Source: Takakia lepidozioides
Taxonomy: Eukaryota; Streptophyta; Takakiopsida; Takakiales; Takakiaceae
Assembly: GCA_030704615.1 (NCBI GenBank)
Contig: CM060733.1
Coordinates: forward strand, 37,696,001-37,760,000
Reading direction: 5' to 3'
DNA length: 64,000 bases
Position numbers and translations under genes: made by a program. The first letter of the stretch is position 1, and every line of letters starts with the position of its first letter. The notes below the pieces were generated by a model. The model was not told where the DNA came from and did not search any database. It worked only from the letters and a program-made list of their open reading frames with translations. Below are positions 44,705 to 56,228 of the stretch, piece by piece.

Positions 44705-46757
44705 TTAGTAGTCATCATAATCATCATCATCGAAGTCTTTTGGAGGAGGTGGAGTCGGAGGAGGTTCTACATAATGACCCGGATATTCTTGAATGACCAT
44801 AAGCGTGAATTTGGGATCCACTAACACGGTGATCTCATGCTTCAAACTTTTAATTCGGATCATTTGCAAATCATTTTTTGGGTCTAGTTCACGCACTGCG
44901 CTCCGTGACATAATAGCTAAGGCGGGAATCTCGATTGCATATTGTACGGCTTGTTCTTCCTGCTATACATAAATTATAGAATATATTTATTACTAGTGTA
45001 ACAATAATAAAAACTAATTTAAAGAGCAAGAAAATCAACCATCAAACCTATTTTCCAACAGTTTTTGTTGAAAATGCATTAAGAAATAAAAATTGTGACA
45101 TCGTAGTAAAACCATTCTTACATGATCGTCAGGTGTGGCATGTGCCATTGAGCACATATTGTACCGTCATTTTACTAAGTATAAGCCACACCGTAGGTCG
45201 AATTTAGAAAACCACCTTGATGCACCCTAGGCTACTGATCGAGGGCTTTCCAGCGGTATTAAGAACCAAGGCGGAGGCCTTGCGGTTTGGGAGATCTCAA
45301 CGTGACAAACAAAACAAAACAAACAAACTACCTTGCTTAACATATTGATTATGAATTGTTCATATGAAACAAACAAATAATTATGTAAGTTTTTTCATTG
45401 TATCAGATTAATAATCTATTTTTTACTACTCTATGTGTGGATATGAGATATTTATATATTTGTTAATGTAGTGCATATGTGATCACAAGGTTGGGACAAG
45501 AAACATAGAATTATAGTGTGCAATGATAATTTACTTTACATGCCTAATTGTCATGATCATTTATCAGTAAAATAGCATTAATATAGAAAAACAATTGTAA
45601 CAAATATTACTAGCTATGCATGCCCTAAATTATCTTTTAGTCCCTTCAATAATATAAATATTTGATTGAAAATTATATAAAACTTCTAGTAGAAATGCTT
45701 TTGGTGAAGACCACAATATTGCTTTAGATAAATTATTATAGAAATTGTAGTCCAAATACTTACATCCGCAATTGTGGAGCGCAAGATGTTGCCATCATTG
45801 TCAATGATGATGAGACCTACTACATCCTGCATTTATATATATTAGATCATTTTTCGGTCACCATTTTCTAGCTCTTCATTCTAGATTCGACATTGGATCA
45901 TCATGAGATTCTTCATAAATTTTTGATTAAACCATTTAATCAAGTTCTCATAGCTTTTAGACTTTTGATTTAAGATGCAAGAAATTAGACAAATTCATAT
46001 TCAAACTTCACAATGCATACAAGAAGTGACTCTTCCAAAAGGGAGCTTATATTATAGTGTCTTTTCATCCCTAAGTATTATTGCCTTATGTTGGAAAGTG
46101 GACACTTTGAACCCTATATCACCTATGTTATGCACAAGCAAGGCACAAACACCCAACTACCGGACTACTTGTTGAAGTGCAATGAGTACATATTGAGTAT
46201 ATTTTAGCAATATTATGTATCAATCCTCATATTTAAGGTAATATTGGTTTATAGTTGATTAGTGTTTTTTGTTTCACTTTTCCAAAATCGCCACAAAGGG
46301 CCACATATAAATTCTACCCGGCGCCCATGTGGCGAGTATAACGAGGTGGAAGGGTTAGAAAATTGGCTATAGAACAGGTGCCACATTTTAACAGGTCCAC
46401 GTAGGAAAATCTGGCTCCTGACATTGAACCATTGGCGCTTTTTGGCGAAGTTTTTGTTTTTTACTCCCATAATTCCTTTGTAAAAGTAGCTAGCCCATTT
46501 TCCAGGTTGAAATCCAGCGATTTTTTGCCAGATTTAAAAACACTGCCGTTGATAACACAAACATAGGGACACAAACCGAAAATAAAACTGAGAAGATTAC
46601 AAAATCTTGTACAGAGGATTGACAAAATTTTGTGCTAGCTACTACATGTACATCGAAAGCAAACTCAACCTACTTGACATAGAATAATAATAATTTAAAA
46701 AACAAGGTATGTAGTATTTACCTTAAAGCTGAGTATTCTTTTCAAGGCTATCTCCAT
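44705..46757 (-). CDS. Dynein light chain, roadblock type, 3 exons
   Basis: Exons 46722-46757, 45764-45826 and 44705-44959 join in phase to 117 residues. The roadblock/LC7 fold is evident: MEIALKRILSFK, VVGLIIIDNDGNILRSTIAD, QYAIEIPALAIMSRSAVREL, DPKNDLQMIRIKSLKHEIT, FTLMVIQEYPG. These match DYNLRB proteins, which bind dynein intermediate chains in cytoplasmic and axonemal motors. The family is usually about 96 residues. This copy adds a tail of proline-rich then acidic residues (EPPPTPPPPKDFDDDDYDDY). Seed plants without flagella have lost most dynein components, so the gene hints at a lineage with flagellated sperm. Introns of 0.9 and 0.8 kb are AT-rich. Confidence 0.88.
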
Positions 46758-47272
46758 ATCAGTCTACCTTGCACATATTAGCAAAAACACACAATATTCT
46801 TCAAACATGCATTATGATTATGAAGTAAAAAGTCTGTGAAACCACAACAATTTCAATCTATTTCGAACAAACGAGACAAGGAAAAGGTGACAAATTTGTA
46901 GCACAGGTATAATCCAAATGATTATTTCTATAAAAGTTATCATATTCCAGCATGAATTGGAATATACTAGCCTTAATGGGTCAATGATCTAGTTAACATG
47001 ATTATTCCACCTCAATCCAGAAATTAAATTTGTGTGAAACAAATCCATATTCCATTCACTTCCACATGACTCAAAGTTTATCTAATAGTACACATCTAAC
47101 GTAAGTAAAAGCGATTTGAATTATGGATTGAATTTGGTGTTTATGTTTCAAATTACATTATTTTAATCATAATTGGGTTTAATTCATAAGAGAAGAACCA
47201 TGATGCAAATCGATGATGCAAATAGCCAATTTGTCTACAATCTTGAGCAGTTTGACCACAACAAATTGTCAT

Positions 47273-47371
47273 AACCATATGGTACACCTAGTAAATGGAT
47301 GAATGTTTTACTAGTATTGGATGTGTTAGAACTCCAAAAAAATTAAGCTTTAACTGAGTTATATTATTTAT
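47273..47371 (+). repeat. About 100-bp direct repeat, copy 1
   Basis: It starts AACCATATGGTACACCTAGT and ends near AACTGAGTTATATTAT. It matches 48423-48528 with a few differences, including ACTAGTATTGG against ATACTATTGG. Confidence 0.85.
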
Positions 47372-47506
47372 TTTATGATATATGGTACGATATTATGTTA
47401 TTATGGTATGATATTTCAAAAACCAGAATAATTGAGATAGGGGTCGGCGATCTTTTGAAGACCGGAGTTTAACCCCTAATGGACGACGCGACCCGAAATC
47501 AGAAAT

Positions 47507-47529
47507 CGATTTGCCACGATGGCAAATCG
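47507..47529. repeat. Perfect hairpin, 10-bp stem
   Basis: CGATTTGCCA and TGGCAAATCG flank a CGA loop. The function is unknown. Confidence 0.6.
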
Positions 47530-48422
47530 TTGGATGACCTCGGATGAAAAACCTTTCTGAATGAAAGTTGTGCACCGTGATGTCATGCACCTGCCTGGCT
47601 TTACGGCACTTAAAATAATAAAAGCACTGCCATCAGTAAGTTTTTTAGTGTGCAGGGGTACCCAATTCAGGGCCCTCCAGCAACTTTGACCTACCGACGT
47701 GGCACGATATGGGTGGCTGTACCAAGAAAAATTCATTTTGCATGTAGATACGTTAGAAAATGCATCTATGCATGTAGATAGGTTAGAATGCTTCTAAATT
47801 TTTTGTGGTAGTGAGTTTCCACGCAAGGAACAATATGACGAGAGGAATTCACATTGTGATGAAAATTTGGGCACATTACATGCAGATTTGGGGTCAATTG
47901 TAATGGATGGTCTTTTTGACCCTCATGTGGTTTTGGAATTTGGTTTTGGAATTTTGGCGCAAGGTGTTGTACATGCCAGGCAATTAGAATGTGGGTATGC
48001 TGTATCAATGAAAATTCATTTTGCCAGGCCAATTGCTTGGTCAAACCATTTTTTCACTCCAAAACTAGAGCACAATAAAAATTTATAGCTTGCATTTTTG
48101 TTATAATCTTCGTAATGACATGGTGAAATCAACTGAAATTTTTACAGTAGGTTCCTGAAGTAGGTAGGATTACTTTCATACGGTTCATCCCCCTGGATGT
48201 TTGTCAAATGTCAAATATGCCCTCCAACATGAGGGCATGTTCCGGTTTGGAATGGGCCCACCAAAAACGGGCTCGTCCTTTAGGGGTTAAGTTAGAGGTC
48301 TCTTTTCATTGGGTTTGTTGGGGTTGGGAGTCCTAACTCCTAATAAGCCGGCCGGTGAGTAGTTGGATGAATTGTTCCCAGGTTTCTTTTTATGTGAAAG
48401 AAAAAGAAAGAGAAAAAAAGTG

Positions 48423-48528
48423 AAACCATATGGTACACCTAGTAAATGGATGAATGTTTTATACTATTGGATGTGTTAGAACTCCAAAAAATTTAAACTT
48501 TAACTGAGTTATATTATCTATTGAAATA
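48423..48528 (+). repeat. About 100-bp direct repeat, copy 2
   Basis: It is the second copy of the 47273 repeat. It ends exactly at the broken edge of the gypsy gag-protease fragment. Confidence 0.85.
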
Positions 48529-50226
48529 ATTCTAGTATTGAGTGGTTTATTCGCCCTCCCACGGATTTGGGCGTTTCCGACACTCGTAAAACCTCGCCAC
48601 CATTCCCACATGGCAGCGTGACTACTCTCTTGCGGCCATCTATGACCGCTCCGGATTTGCTCGAAAAGGTCATCCCCAAAATGAGATCCACTCCATCGAT
48701 CTCGCAGATAGTGAAGTTCTCACGTCCCTCCCAACTCCCCAGTTGAAGAGGAACATCAAACGCCAACCTTGTCGCCAACTGAGGTTCTCCTTTGGCAGAG
48801 CGCACCTCAATAGAGGCCCCCACGTCACTTGTCGGGAGTCCCAACTTTCGCGCCGCCGTCGGCATCATGAAGGAGTGCGACGCTCCTGTGTCCACCAACA
48901 ACGATACGTTAGTTCCGGATATTATCCATCCACGAACAACTACTGACTCCCTTTACGCAGGGCGCCAGTTTCCTGATACAACTCACAAGAATAGTTGCAT
49001 ACCTTGCAAGTCCTGGCGACCACCGCTTCCACCAAGCGACTGATTGTATCTTCCGACAGCTCCGTGGTTGCCCGAGTCATGTTCAATTGTCGAGGTTTTG
49101 TGCACTTCTTGGCCATGTGCCCGGGCTCTCCGCAATTGAAACACACTCCATCAAAGGTTGCCTTCTGTCCGCCATAAGCCCTCCCCCGCTTTTTTCCTTT
49201 CGAAGCACCGAGTGCCGCCTTGACGTGTTAAGGCCATCCCTTCGATTTCCACGTGCCATTATCATCGCCGCGTGGCCTATCCTACTCTTCTTTTCCGGTC
49301 GGAAGGAGTCACCTTCCCGCCGGGTCTTCTTGTGTTTCAGCTCCGTACGGCCTTGTCCTCACCCCTAGGGACATCCGAGAAACATTCGGCCATCTCAATT
49401 GCCTCGTTCAAAGTCTTGGGTGGCTTCTCCTCCAACTTCCGCCTGGCCCATGGGCCAGTCCCGCCACAAAGTTGAAGACCATTTCTGGTTCTGCCATGTC
49501 CGCGACTTCGAGCAACAGCACATTGAAAGCCTGGACATACCCCCGAATGTCATCTGTTTGCTTCAAATTCCTCATCTTGTCCCGGGCAAGCCAGGACGCG
49601 TTGAGGGGCACAAACTATCTCTTCATCAATTCCTTGAACCCCCTCCAGTTCAAGGTTTCCCGACTTGGACCTCGGTCGTGAAGGCGTTTCTGCCACCATT
49701 GTTGAGCATAGCCCTCAAATAGGTGGGAGCCACTTCCACCCGATCCTCGTCACTCAACGTGGCCGCCCGGAAGTACTCTGCTCTAGCTCTAAGAGCCAGG
49801 TGTTGAGTGCCTTCCGATTTCGGACGCCCTCGAAGGTGCCGGTTCCTTAGGCTTCACCTTAAACTTTGCCTTAGCGGAAGTGGCATTAGCCGCCTTCAAC
49901 AACGTCTTTCAACGTCCCGCCAAACTGCGCCAACGCCCTTCCCAAAAGGCTGCCGGCATGGGAGGCATCTCTTGGTTTGTCGGAGCTCTCAAGGATTCCT
50001 CGGGCTCCGACTCCTCGGATTCATCCCGCTCTTGGGCGGCCTCGTTTTCAGAAACATGAATCGCTTCCTCAAACAAACGGCCGCCTCGGTGACACGCCGC
50101 CCCCATCGGGCTCACCGGGATCATCATCTTTTGGGCCGTTCCGCTTTCGCTTCGGCTTGCCCGAACCCCATGATGAGGCCAATCCCAAGGACGATCGCGT
50201 ACTGAACTCTAAGCTCTGATACCAAG
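48518..50226 (-). mobile_element. Ty3/gypsy gag-protease fragment
   Basis: Read on the minus strand after the primer-binding site. A frame-broken gag follows (DDIRGYVQAFNVLLLEVADM at about 49550), then a zinc knuckle CFNCGEPGHMAKKC (49103-49146), then a retropepsin with its active site MLVDTGASHSFM (48866-48901) and DGVDLILGM. Sequence stops right after protease: no reverse transcriptase, RNase H or integrase, and no 3' LTR. The primer site TGGTATCAGAGC (50213-50224) matches the initiator-methionine tRNA 3' end used by many plant gypsy and copia elements. Confidence 0.82.
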
Positions 50227-50954
50227 TGTCGCGCACCTCAATTCGGTAAGCTCCCCTTCAAGTCATAGTTACTCGCTTTGATGCGCGCGCCTGACTCCCA
50301 ACCTGGCCGCCGGGCCAACTTGGAGCTTCGGCTGCTCACCGGGACATAACGGTCCCCCTTCGCTTCCCTCTAAACCCCTCCACCTATTTGGGACTAGGAG
50401 AATTCCCTTTGGTAGATGGCAGTCCGGAACACTCCCCCCACTCTTTGGTCGCTTTCCGGCTCGCTCGCTTACTCACTAGTTTTTTGGTCACCAACGGGCT
50501 TGCACCGTTCTCGGGGTTACTACTCCCTATATATACTTCTGTAGCTTGTCCGCGGGGTTTCATAACCAGCCATGCCATTTTATGGCGAACCACCACGAAA
50601 ACCCTCGACTCCCGGTGATGAGTCGCGGTGAGTCTTGGCCAACTCACCACGGCCCCTATGGACCGTGCTGAGTCCCAAGACTCCCCACGACTCCCACCAC
50701 GAGGTCTCCGCCCCCATGGTGAGTCCTATGCCACCCCCACTAAGTCCCGCTAAGCTACCACCACCCCTTGTGGAGCCACCCCCACCGCAACCCGGTGTGC
50801 GGGGCTCCACCTAGTGAGCGCCTCCGCCTCCTTCAGTGCCTTGGGCACTCAAGGGTGCTTCAGCCCCCCATACCTATCGCTGCCACTGCCCCCACCACAG
50901 GGGCAGCCCCTCATGTATCCCGACCCTCTGCCCTCAAGGCAAAGGGCCGCGACA
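50227..50954 (-). mobile_element. 5' LTR of the gypsy fragment, 728 bp
   Basis: In element orientation it begins TGTCGCGGCC and ends GTGCGCGACA, so the ends carry a 7-bp inverted repeat TGTCGCG/CGCGACA. The primer site follows after two bases. A TATATATA box (50528-50535) lies in the right place for the LTR promoter. No second LTR is present to confirm the limits. Confidence 0.7.
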
Positions 50955-53900
50955 TGGGCCCTATAACAAAAAAGTGTCCAGGGGGACACCAGGTGACCGC
51001 TAAGAATAGAGGGGCGAGGGTACCCCTAGGTACCCAGGGGTATTCTGGGGGACCTAAGGTACATTTGAAGTGCCGGATTCCAGTTGGCGTTTGTTGGTGA
51101 TAATAGCTGTGAGTGAACGGAGTGCCGTGATATGGATTTCTTTGAAACATTTGTGGATGGGAAGAATGGGAATTTGGAAGTTATCGTGTATGTCCGTGAT
51201 ACTGGCGTTATGAATGCCACCTCGAGTGCCGGCTGTGATGACAGTTAACGGGCCGGTTTTCCAGCCACGCCTTTGGAGTGCAAGGATAAGCGGGGCATAT
51301 TTTTGACGTTTTTCTAAGATTGAATCGTTTGGATAACGATCATGGCAAAATGTGAATTCAATGAAATGGATGGTGAGTTGTGGGGATGGTGAGGTGGGGG
51401 GTAAAGTGTTGATAGGTAGACCTTGGACAAGGAGTATGTCCGGGCAAAGTCGAGCGGGGCATGAGCATGGTGATCGGGTACATATGCATGGTAGTAGCCA
51501 CGGTGGTACTGTGTGGTCGGGTGGCCGTCCCTGGTAGATACTTGCATTCATGAGCAAGAACCAACGGGTTTCAACACGTTTTAGAAAGAGCTTGTGGAGG
51601 TGCCAGACTGCCTGGTTATGACGCGTGATATGCAAGCCATGTATAACTGGGTGTGTACATTGGCTGAGGAGATGTGGCCAAGTGTCACGAGCTTGGTGGG
51701 TGGTTGCACATAACGGGCAGTATGGGGATGGGAACAGATGTGGCCAGAAGATGTGTTTGCGCTGGTGGCCCATATATTGGGCATATCGGAATTTGAGTGT
51801 TTGTCGGATTTGTGCGTCGTCGGTGGTGGCTTTGGTTAGCCAGAAATGATTGGAGAGTTTAGGTGCAGTACATTGGATTGAGTCCATTTTTGGATGTGTA
51901 CTTTGGTATGGCTGATGGAGGCTGCCGCTTGTTTATTTGCCTCTCTGGTCAGAGTGGTCAGGAGGTTTCGGACTGGTCTGGGTGCGGGGGGGGTCCAGAA
52001 TGGGGTATATGAACCAGAAGGGATGGGTGTGGGCGATGTGAATAGGGTCGTTCGAGGTTTCAACTATGGGTTGGGAGGCGCCGAGTTGGGCGAGTAGGTC
52101 TGCATCTTCATTACCATGGATGCCAGTATGCGAACGGACTTTGAGTATATGGACTGGGTGGCCTAGGGAGATGGCCCTCTGGACAATAGCGGCAATGAGG
52201 TTGCGGTCGGGTGATGATGATGGGCAGAGGGGTGGGAGATGTGGTTACGAATGAGGAATAGTGAGGTAAGGTTGTCGGTGAAGATGTAGTGTGGGGAGGG
52301 GAAGGTGTCAAGTAGAAGAGGGCGTCATAAATGGCCATGAGTTCAGTCCGGAGGATGGTGGCAGGGCCAGGGAGCCTGAGGGCAATGCCTTGATTGGTGC
52401 CGGCGTGATAGATTCCATACCCTGCATTAGGTTTGGTGAGGGATCCGTCAGTGTAATGTGAATTGGCCAGTGGGTATTTGGGGATGGTGTTTTGTTGATA
52501 TATTAGAGGTGTAGAGGTGTTGTTGGCGCGACCTGGGAAGGGCGTGGTGTCGCAATGTTCCAAGCTTAGTTGGTTTTGATCCATGACAATGTGGTGGGTG
52601 TATGGGTGTGGGAGAGGATGGTTGGATAATGGATGGTGGCCTTTATTTTATGAGTGATGGTGAGCAACTGTTCGAGCTGAGAAAAGAAAGATGGCGGTAT
52701 GGCTGTATGCCGGGGGTTTTGGATGTGTAGAATCAGGGTTAGGGTGGTTCCTTCCATTTGAGATGTTTGGGAAGAGGAGGGGTATGAATATACTTAAGCT
52801 GGTTTGGGTCAATTGTGGCGAGTAGATTGACCCCTTCTGGGAGTTGTAGAAGAGGGTGAGAGATATTAGGAGTGTTTTGTTGTGTAAGGATGAGGATTGT
52901 GGATGCAGTAGGAGAGGAGTGCGCAGCAAGTTTTGCCCATTGAAGAGCTTCGTGAGAAGGAGAACCAGGTGGAGGGTGGGCAAGGCCCCGGCCTTCCCAG
53001 GTGTGCTGGGTGGCAAGTACCAGTGGCTCCAAAGACACAGTCTCTGTGGTGCGGGCTAGAGAATGTGGGCAATGCCATAGGGCATGTCAGTGGGTTGGAG
53101 TAATATGAGTGAGTAAGCTGGAATGTGTTGATAAGTAAGGAGAGAATATCTTGGGGTATAGTATGGTGCGCACATGTTGTTTCCAATTTAGTGGGGGACC
53201 GCGGTTTCTTGGGGGGAGTGTCTTTGAGATAGCGATCAACCAGCCAATATAATTCGGTAGCAACGTCTTGTTTTGGGGGTTGTAGCGATTGTGGGGATGA
53301 GATAGTAGTAGAGTATTTCTCCCAGAGCCACGTTAGTCTTGTATTGGGGACGAGGCCAATGAAGCGGTCATGTTGAGCGTAAATGTTGGAAAGGCGGGGG
53401 CCCGTGTGGATTAGAGGTTGATCATGCTTGACATCTTTGTCAGGATTACATTCAGTTATGCAGATGTGCATGTTGGGGGCATAAAGTGATTGGTGTATAT
53501 ATCTGCTATCTGTAGGTTGGGCGGGAGTGGTGTGTTGTTGGTGCATGTGTGTTAGATAATTGGTGTTGGTTTGTTTATGGAAGGTGGTGAGGAGGGCAAG
53601 ATTGTGTTTGGGGTCGCAAACGTCATGTAGGCCGAAGAGGTCGTCTTCCATCTGCCATGTGTTGTCTGCGGAAGTGTACCTAGCCCATTGACAGTGATAG
53701 TATGTATCAATGCAGGTGGCTCCAAAGGCATCAATGGACGTTTGGGTTTTAACTCCTAGTATAGCTTCAATGATGTAAGCATTGTTATTGTCGTCGTATT
53801 GTGGTGAGGATGGGGGGGATGGTGCGGTGGTTAGGGGGGTGTGGGATCCTTGCCTAGTAGGCGAGGGATTGGATGGCGTATGCAAGTGGCGGATAGGTTC

Positions 53901-54480
53901 AGGGTGTTGTGTGTTAGTTACTTGAGAGGGAAAATCAGATTCTATGTCTGTTTGGGTATTGGTGGCATATGCCGTTTTGAGTGTTTGGTAGATGGAGGTA
54001 GTAGGGGTAGAACGGTACTGGGGGAGCAGGTCTTGAGCCGTATGCGGATAGTAGAGGCATGGGAGGTCACACTGTAGAGTGTAGGCGGTCGAGGGATGGC
54101 AGAATAGGGTACGAAGATGATGTAGGTAGCGATTGGTTTTGTTCGTGGCTTGGGAGAATTTAAGAGTGAATTCGCTAGGTTTTAAAAGTCTATGGCCAGT
54201 GGCGGTAGTAAGTTGGGTGATGGTGGTGATGTGTCGTTCTTTGAAATATGTGAGGATGGGGACATTTTGTTTGGGATAAGAAATGTCAAATTGTGGTAGA
54301 GAAGGGCTTGTAAGCCATGCGCGTTCTAAGGGTGATGAGGTGTTAGGATATTCAGGCAGATCAGTTTGTATGCTAATTTTCATTTGGCGCAAGATGAGTA
54401 ATGTGCGTGCAGTGGGGGAATGTAGGTAGGCTTGTGGGTGCAGGGTGGCTCTTTGCATGGTAAGGATGATTATTTTGACT
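50955..54480 (-). mobile_element. Non-LTR retrotransposon with chromodomain, RNase H and REL endonuclease
   Basis: 5'-truncated and frame-broken; the reverse transcriptase itself is missing. Order on the minus strand: a post-RT region (54458 on, 530 open codons); a chromodomain-like segment (about 53582-53777) with YIIEAILG, YYHCQWARYTSADNTW and a tail helix, keeping the aromatic cage Y228/W258/Y261; a long spacer; RNase H with YTDGSLT (D), RTELMAIYDAL (E), YIFTDN (D) and HGNEDAD (D), about 52080-52480; a CX2CX11HX4C finger CPLC...H...C (about 51655-51719); and a restriction-like endonuclease with PD (residues 149-150), EFT (177-179) and K..KY (193-197), about 51290-51445. The last two follow the R2-type order. 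Frameshifts lie near 53010, 52570 and 52270. The left edge touches the gypsy LTR and the right edge an L1 5' region. Confidence 0.75.
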
Positions 54481-55344
54481 TGACAATTGTGTTACTTCAT
54501 GCATGTGACCTATACCATCCAGCCCCCTCCCTTGGCGGTGCATTACGCCGTTTTCGTCCCTCTCCTGGACTGCAGTCTGTGAGCAAATCAGTCTTCCCCC
54601 TCCTATTTGGTTTTCCCGGACCCTTGCGTGCGCGCACCTTCAAGCCTCTCTGACATAGCGGTCTTTCGCATTTGCTGGCAAAAGTTCATCCCAGCTCGTC
54701 TTCTTCTGCCAGCCGAATTGTGTTTCGGCGCAAATAAGATCTCTCTTGTCTCCCACGCCACGCTGTTGCTCTCTCGCTCCCCCCCCCCCCCGCATTGTCT
54801 GCTCTGGCAGCCCCTCTTGCTGGCTCTCTCGTCACTTGCCGTTTAGGTGTAGCGTCAGACCTTGCTGACCCTCTTCTTCTCTTGCGTAGCTGGGAGACTT
54901 TAATTTTTTCCGGCTCTATTCAAATCTCAATCTCCTAGAGGATTAATTGGATTGCAGCTCTTGTCGGGCGCCCTCCACAGCCACTCAAGCCATCTCAAAT
55001 TCTAGCTCCTCTCAGGACATTGGCCGCCCTTGAAAGAGCACATAAGGAGACTTTGAACAAGCCCTTGGCGCTTCCCTGCTTGCTCGCTACTTCTTCTTTT
55101 TCTCCCTGCTTAGACGGTGAGTCTCTGGACAAGCGAGCTCCCATAGCCCCTCATGGGCTCTCGTGGTGCCTCCCACAGGAAGCGCTCAGGTTCTGGCTCC
55201 AGTGCAAGAGGAAGAGGCAATTGGATTCCCCGTTCCACGGCCTCTGTTCCAAGCTCCATCTTGGGCAAAGGACCCGAAATTGCGGCTCCGTTTGCAGGTG
55301 CTGACCTCTTCCCGTGGGCTGAATCGGTAGTCCCATAATCAGAT
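54481..55344 (+). other. Probable L1 5' leader
   Basis: C/T-rich sequence with a run of 14 Cs (54780-54793) and no convincing gene sits between the truncated LINE and an L1-type ORF1. Position and composition suggest a LINE 5' untranslated region, but no copy is available for comparison. Confidence 0.35.
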
Positions 55345-56228
55345 TTGCAGGAGATTATCTCGCTTGACCTTGAATGTCTGGGAGCACACTCAGATAAAAT
55401 GATGCAGCATGGGATTCTAATCCATTTCCCGGGGCGGCGCAGAGACAAAGATTGGACAAGGAAATGGGTTTCTGAGTACATTGGTTCCGAAGGAGGGCTA
55501 TCACACCACTCCTGCCACCCTATGGGTAGAGGATTTTACTCGGTGAAATTTGGATCCAAAGCAGATGCTGACAGAGCCCTGGCGTTTAACACTCGCAAAT
55601 CTCGTTTCAAAGTTCACCTCTTCCCGTGGTCTCCAGCTTGGGGTCACAAAGAAGGGCAACATTCAAACCGAGAATCATCGCCCTCCCTTTCCTGGCATCA
55701 TTGCCTGAAATAGGAGCCCATTTCGGTTCCTACATTGGGAGCATCAATGTGTTTGATCCCATAGATGATGCAGTTTTGAGCGTTGATCAGGACCCAACTC
55801 TTTTTTACTCAAGCAATGATAGCGGTGTGCCCAAGATAGTGGTTATGGTGTCCGACACGGCCAAAATTGGTAATGCGATCAGGCTGCCTACGTTGGATGG
55901 TTCATACATCTCTGTGCAAATTAAAGAAGAGGTCTTAAGTATCGTGTGCTTCAGATGCAACGGGGCAGGACACATCAAGGTGGATTGTCCTCACAGAGAG
56001 AAAGGCGAGGGGAAGACAAATGTGCCCCTGGCTCCCAAATCGACAATGGCACCAGCTGCTCCTGCTCCCGCACCCAGGCCCCCCTCACCATCGCGTTCCA
56101 TAGATGTCAGCACCGCTTTGGCCTCGCTCCCCACGCACGCTGACGAACGAGCGGCCAAAAGAAAGAGAAAGGGCTCGCCCTCTGTAGATGCATATATTGA
56201 TACATATTTCTTTTCGGATCGTTTTTGA
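55345..56228 (+). pseudogene. L1-like ORF1 (nucleic-acid-binding protein)
   Basis: Two overlapping frames (55345-55713 and 55626-56228) make one ORF1 after a frameshift near 55640-55680. The first half resembles the DUF4283-type domain of plant L1 ORF1 (MGRGFYSVKFGSKADADRAL). The second holds a CCHC zinc knuckle, CFRCNGAGHIKVDC, and a proline-rich, basic tail (KRKRKGS). Such proteins bind element RNA. No endonuclease follows directly. Confidence 0.7.

Noticed and set aside
51054-51887. Host gene with a zinc finger
   Set aside because: CPLC...H...C followed by PD...E..K..KY and adjacent RNase H marks it as the C-terminus of a non-LTR element.
53841-54077. Plus-strand frame opposite the chromodomain element
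   Set aside because: Antisense shadow of the 530-codon minus frame.
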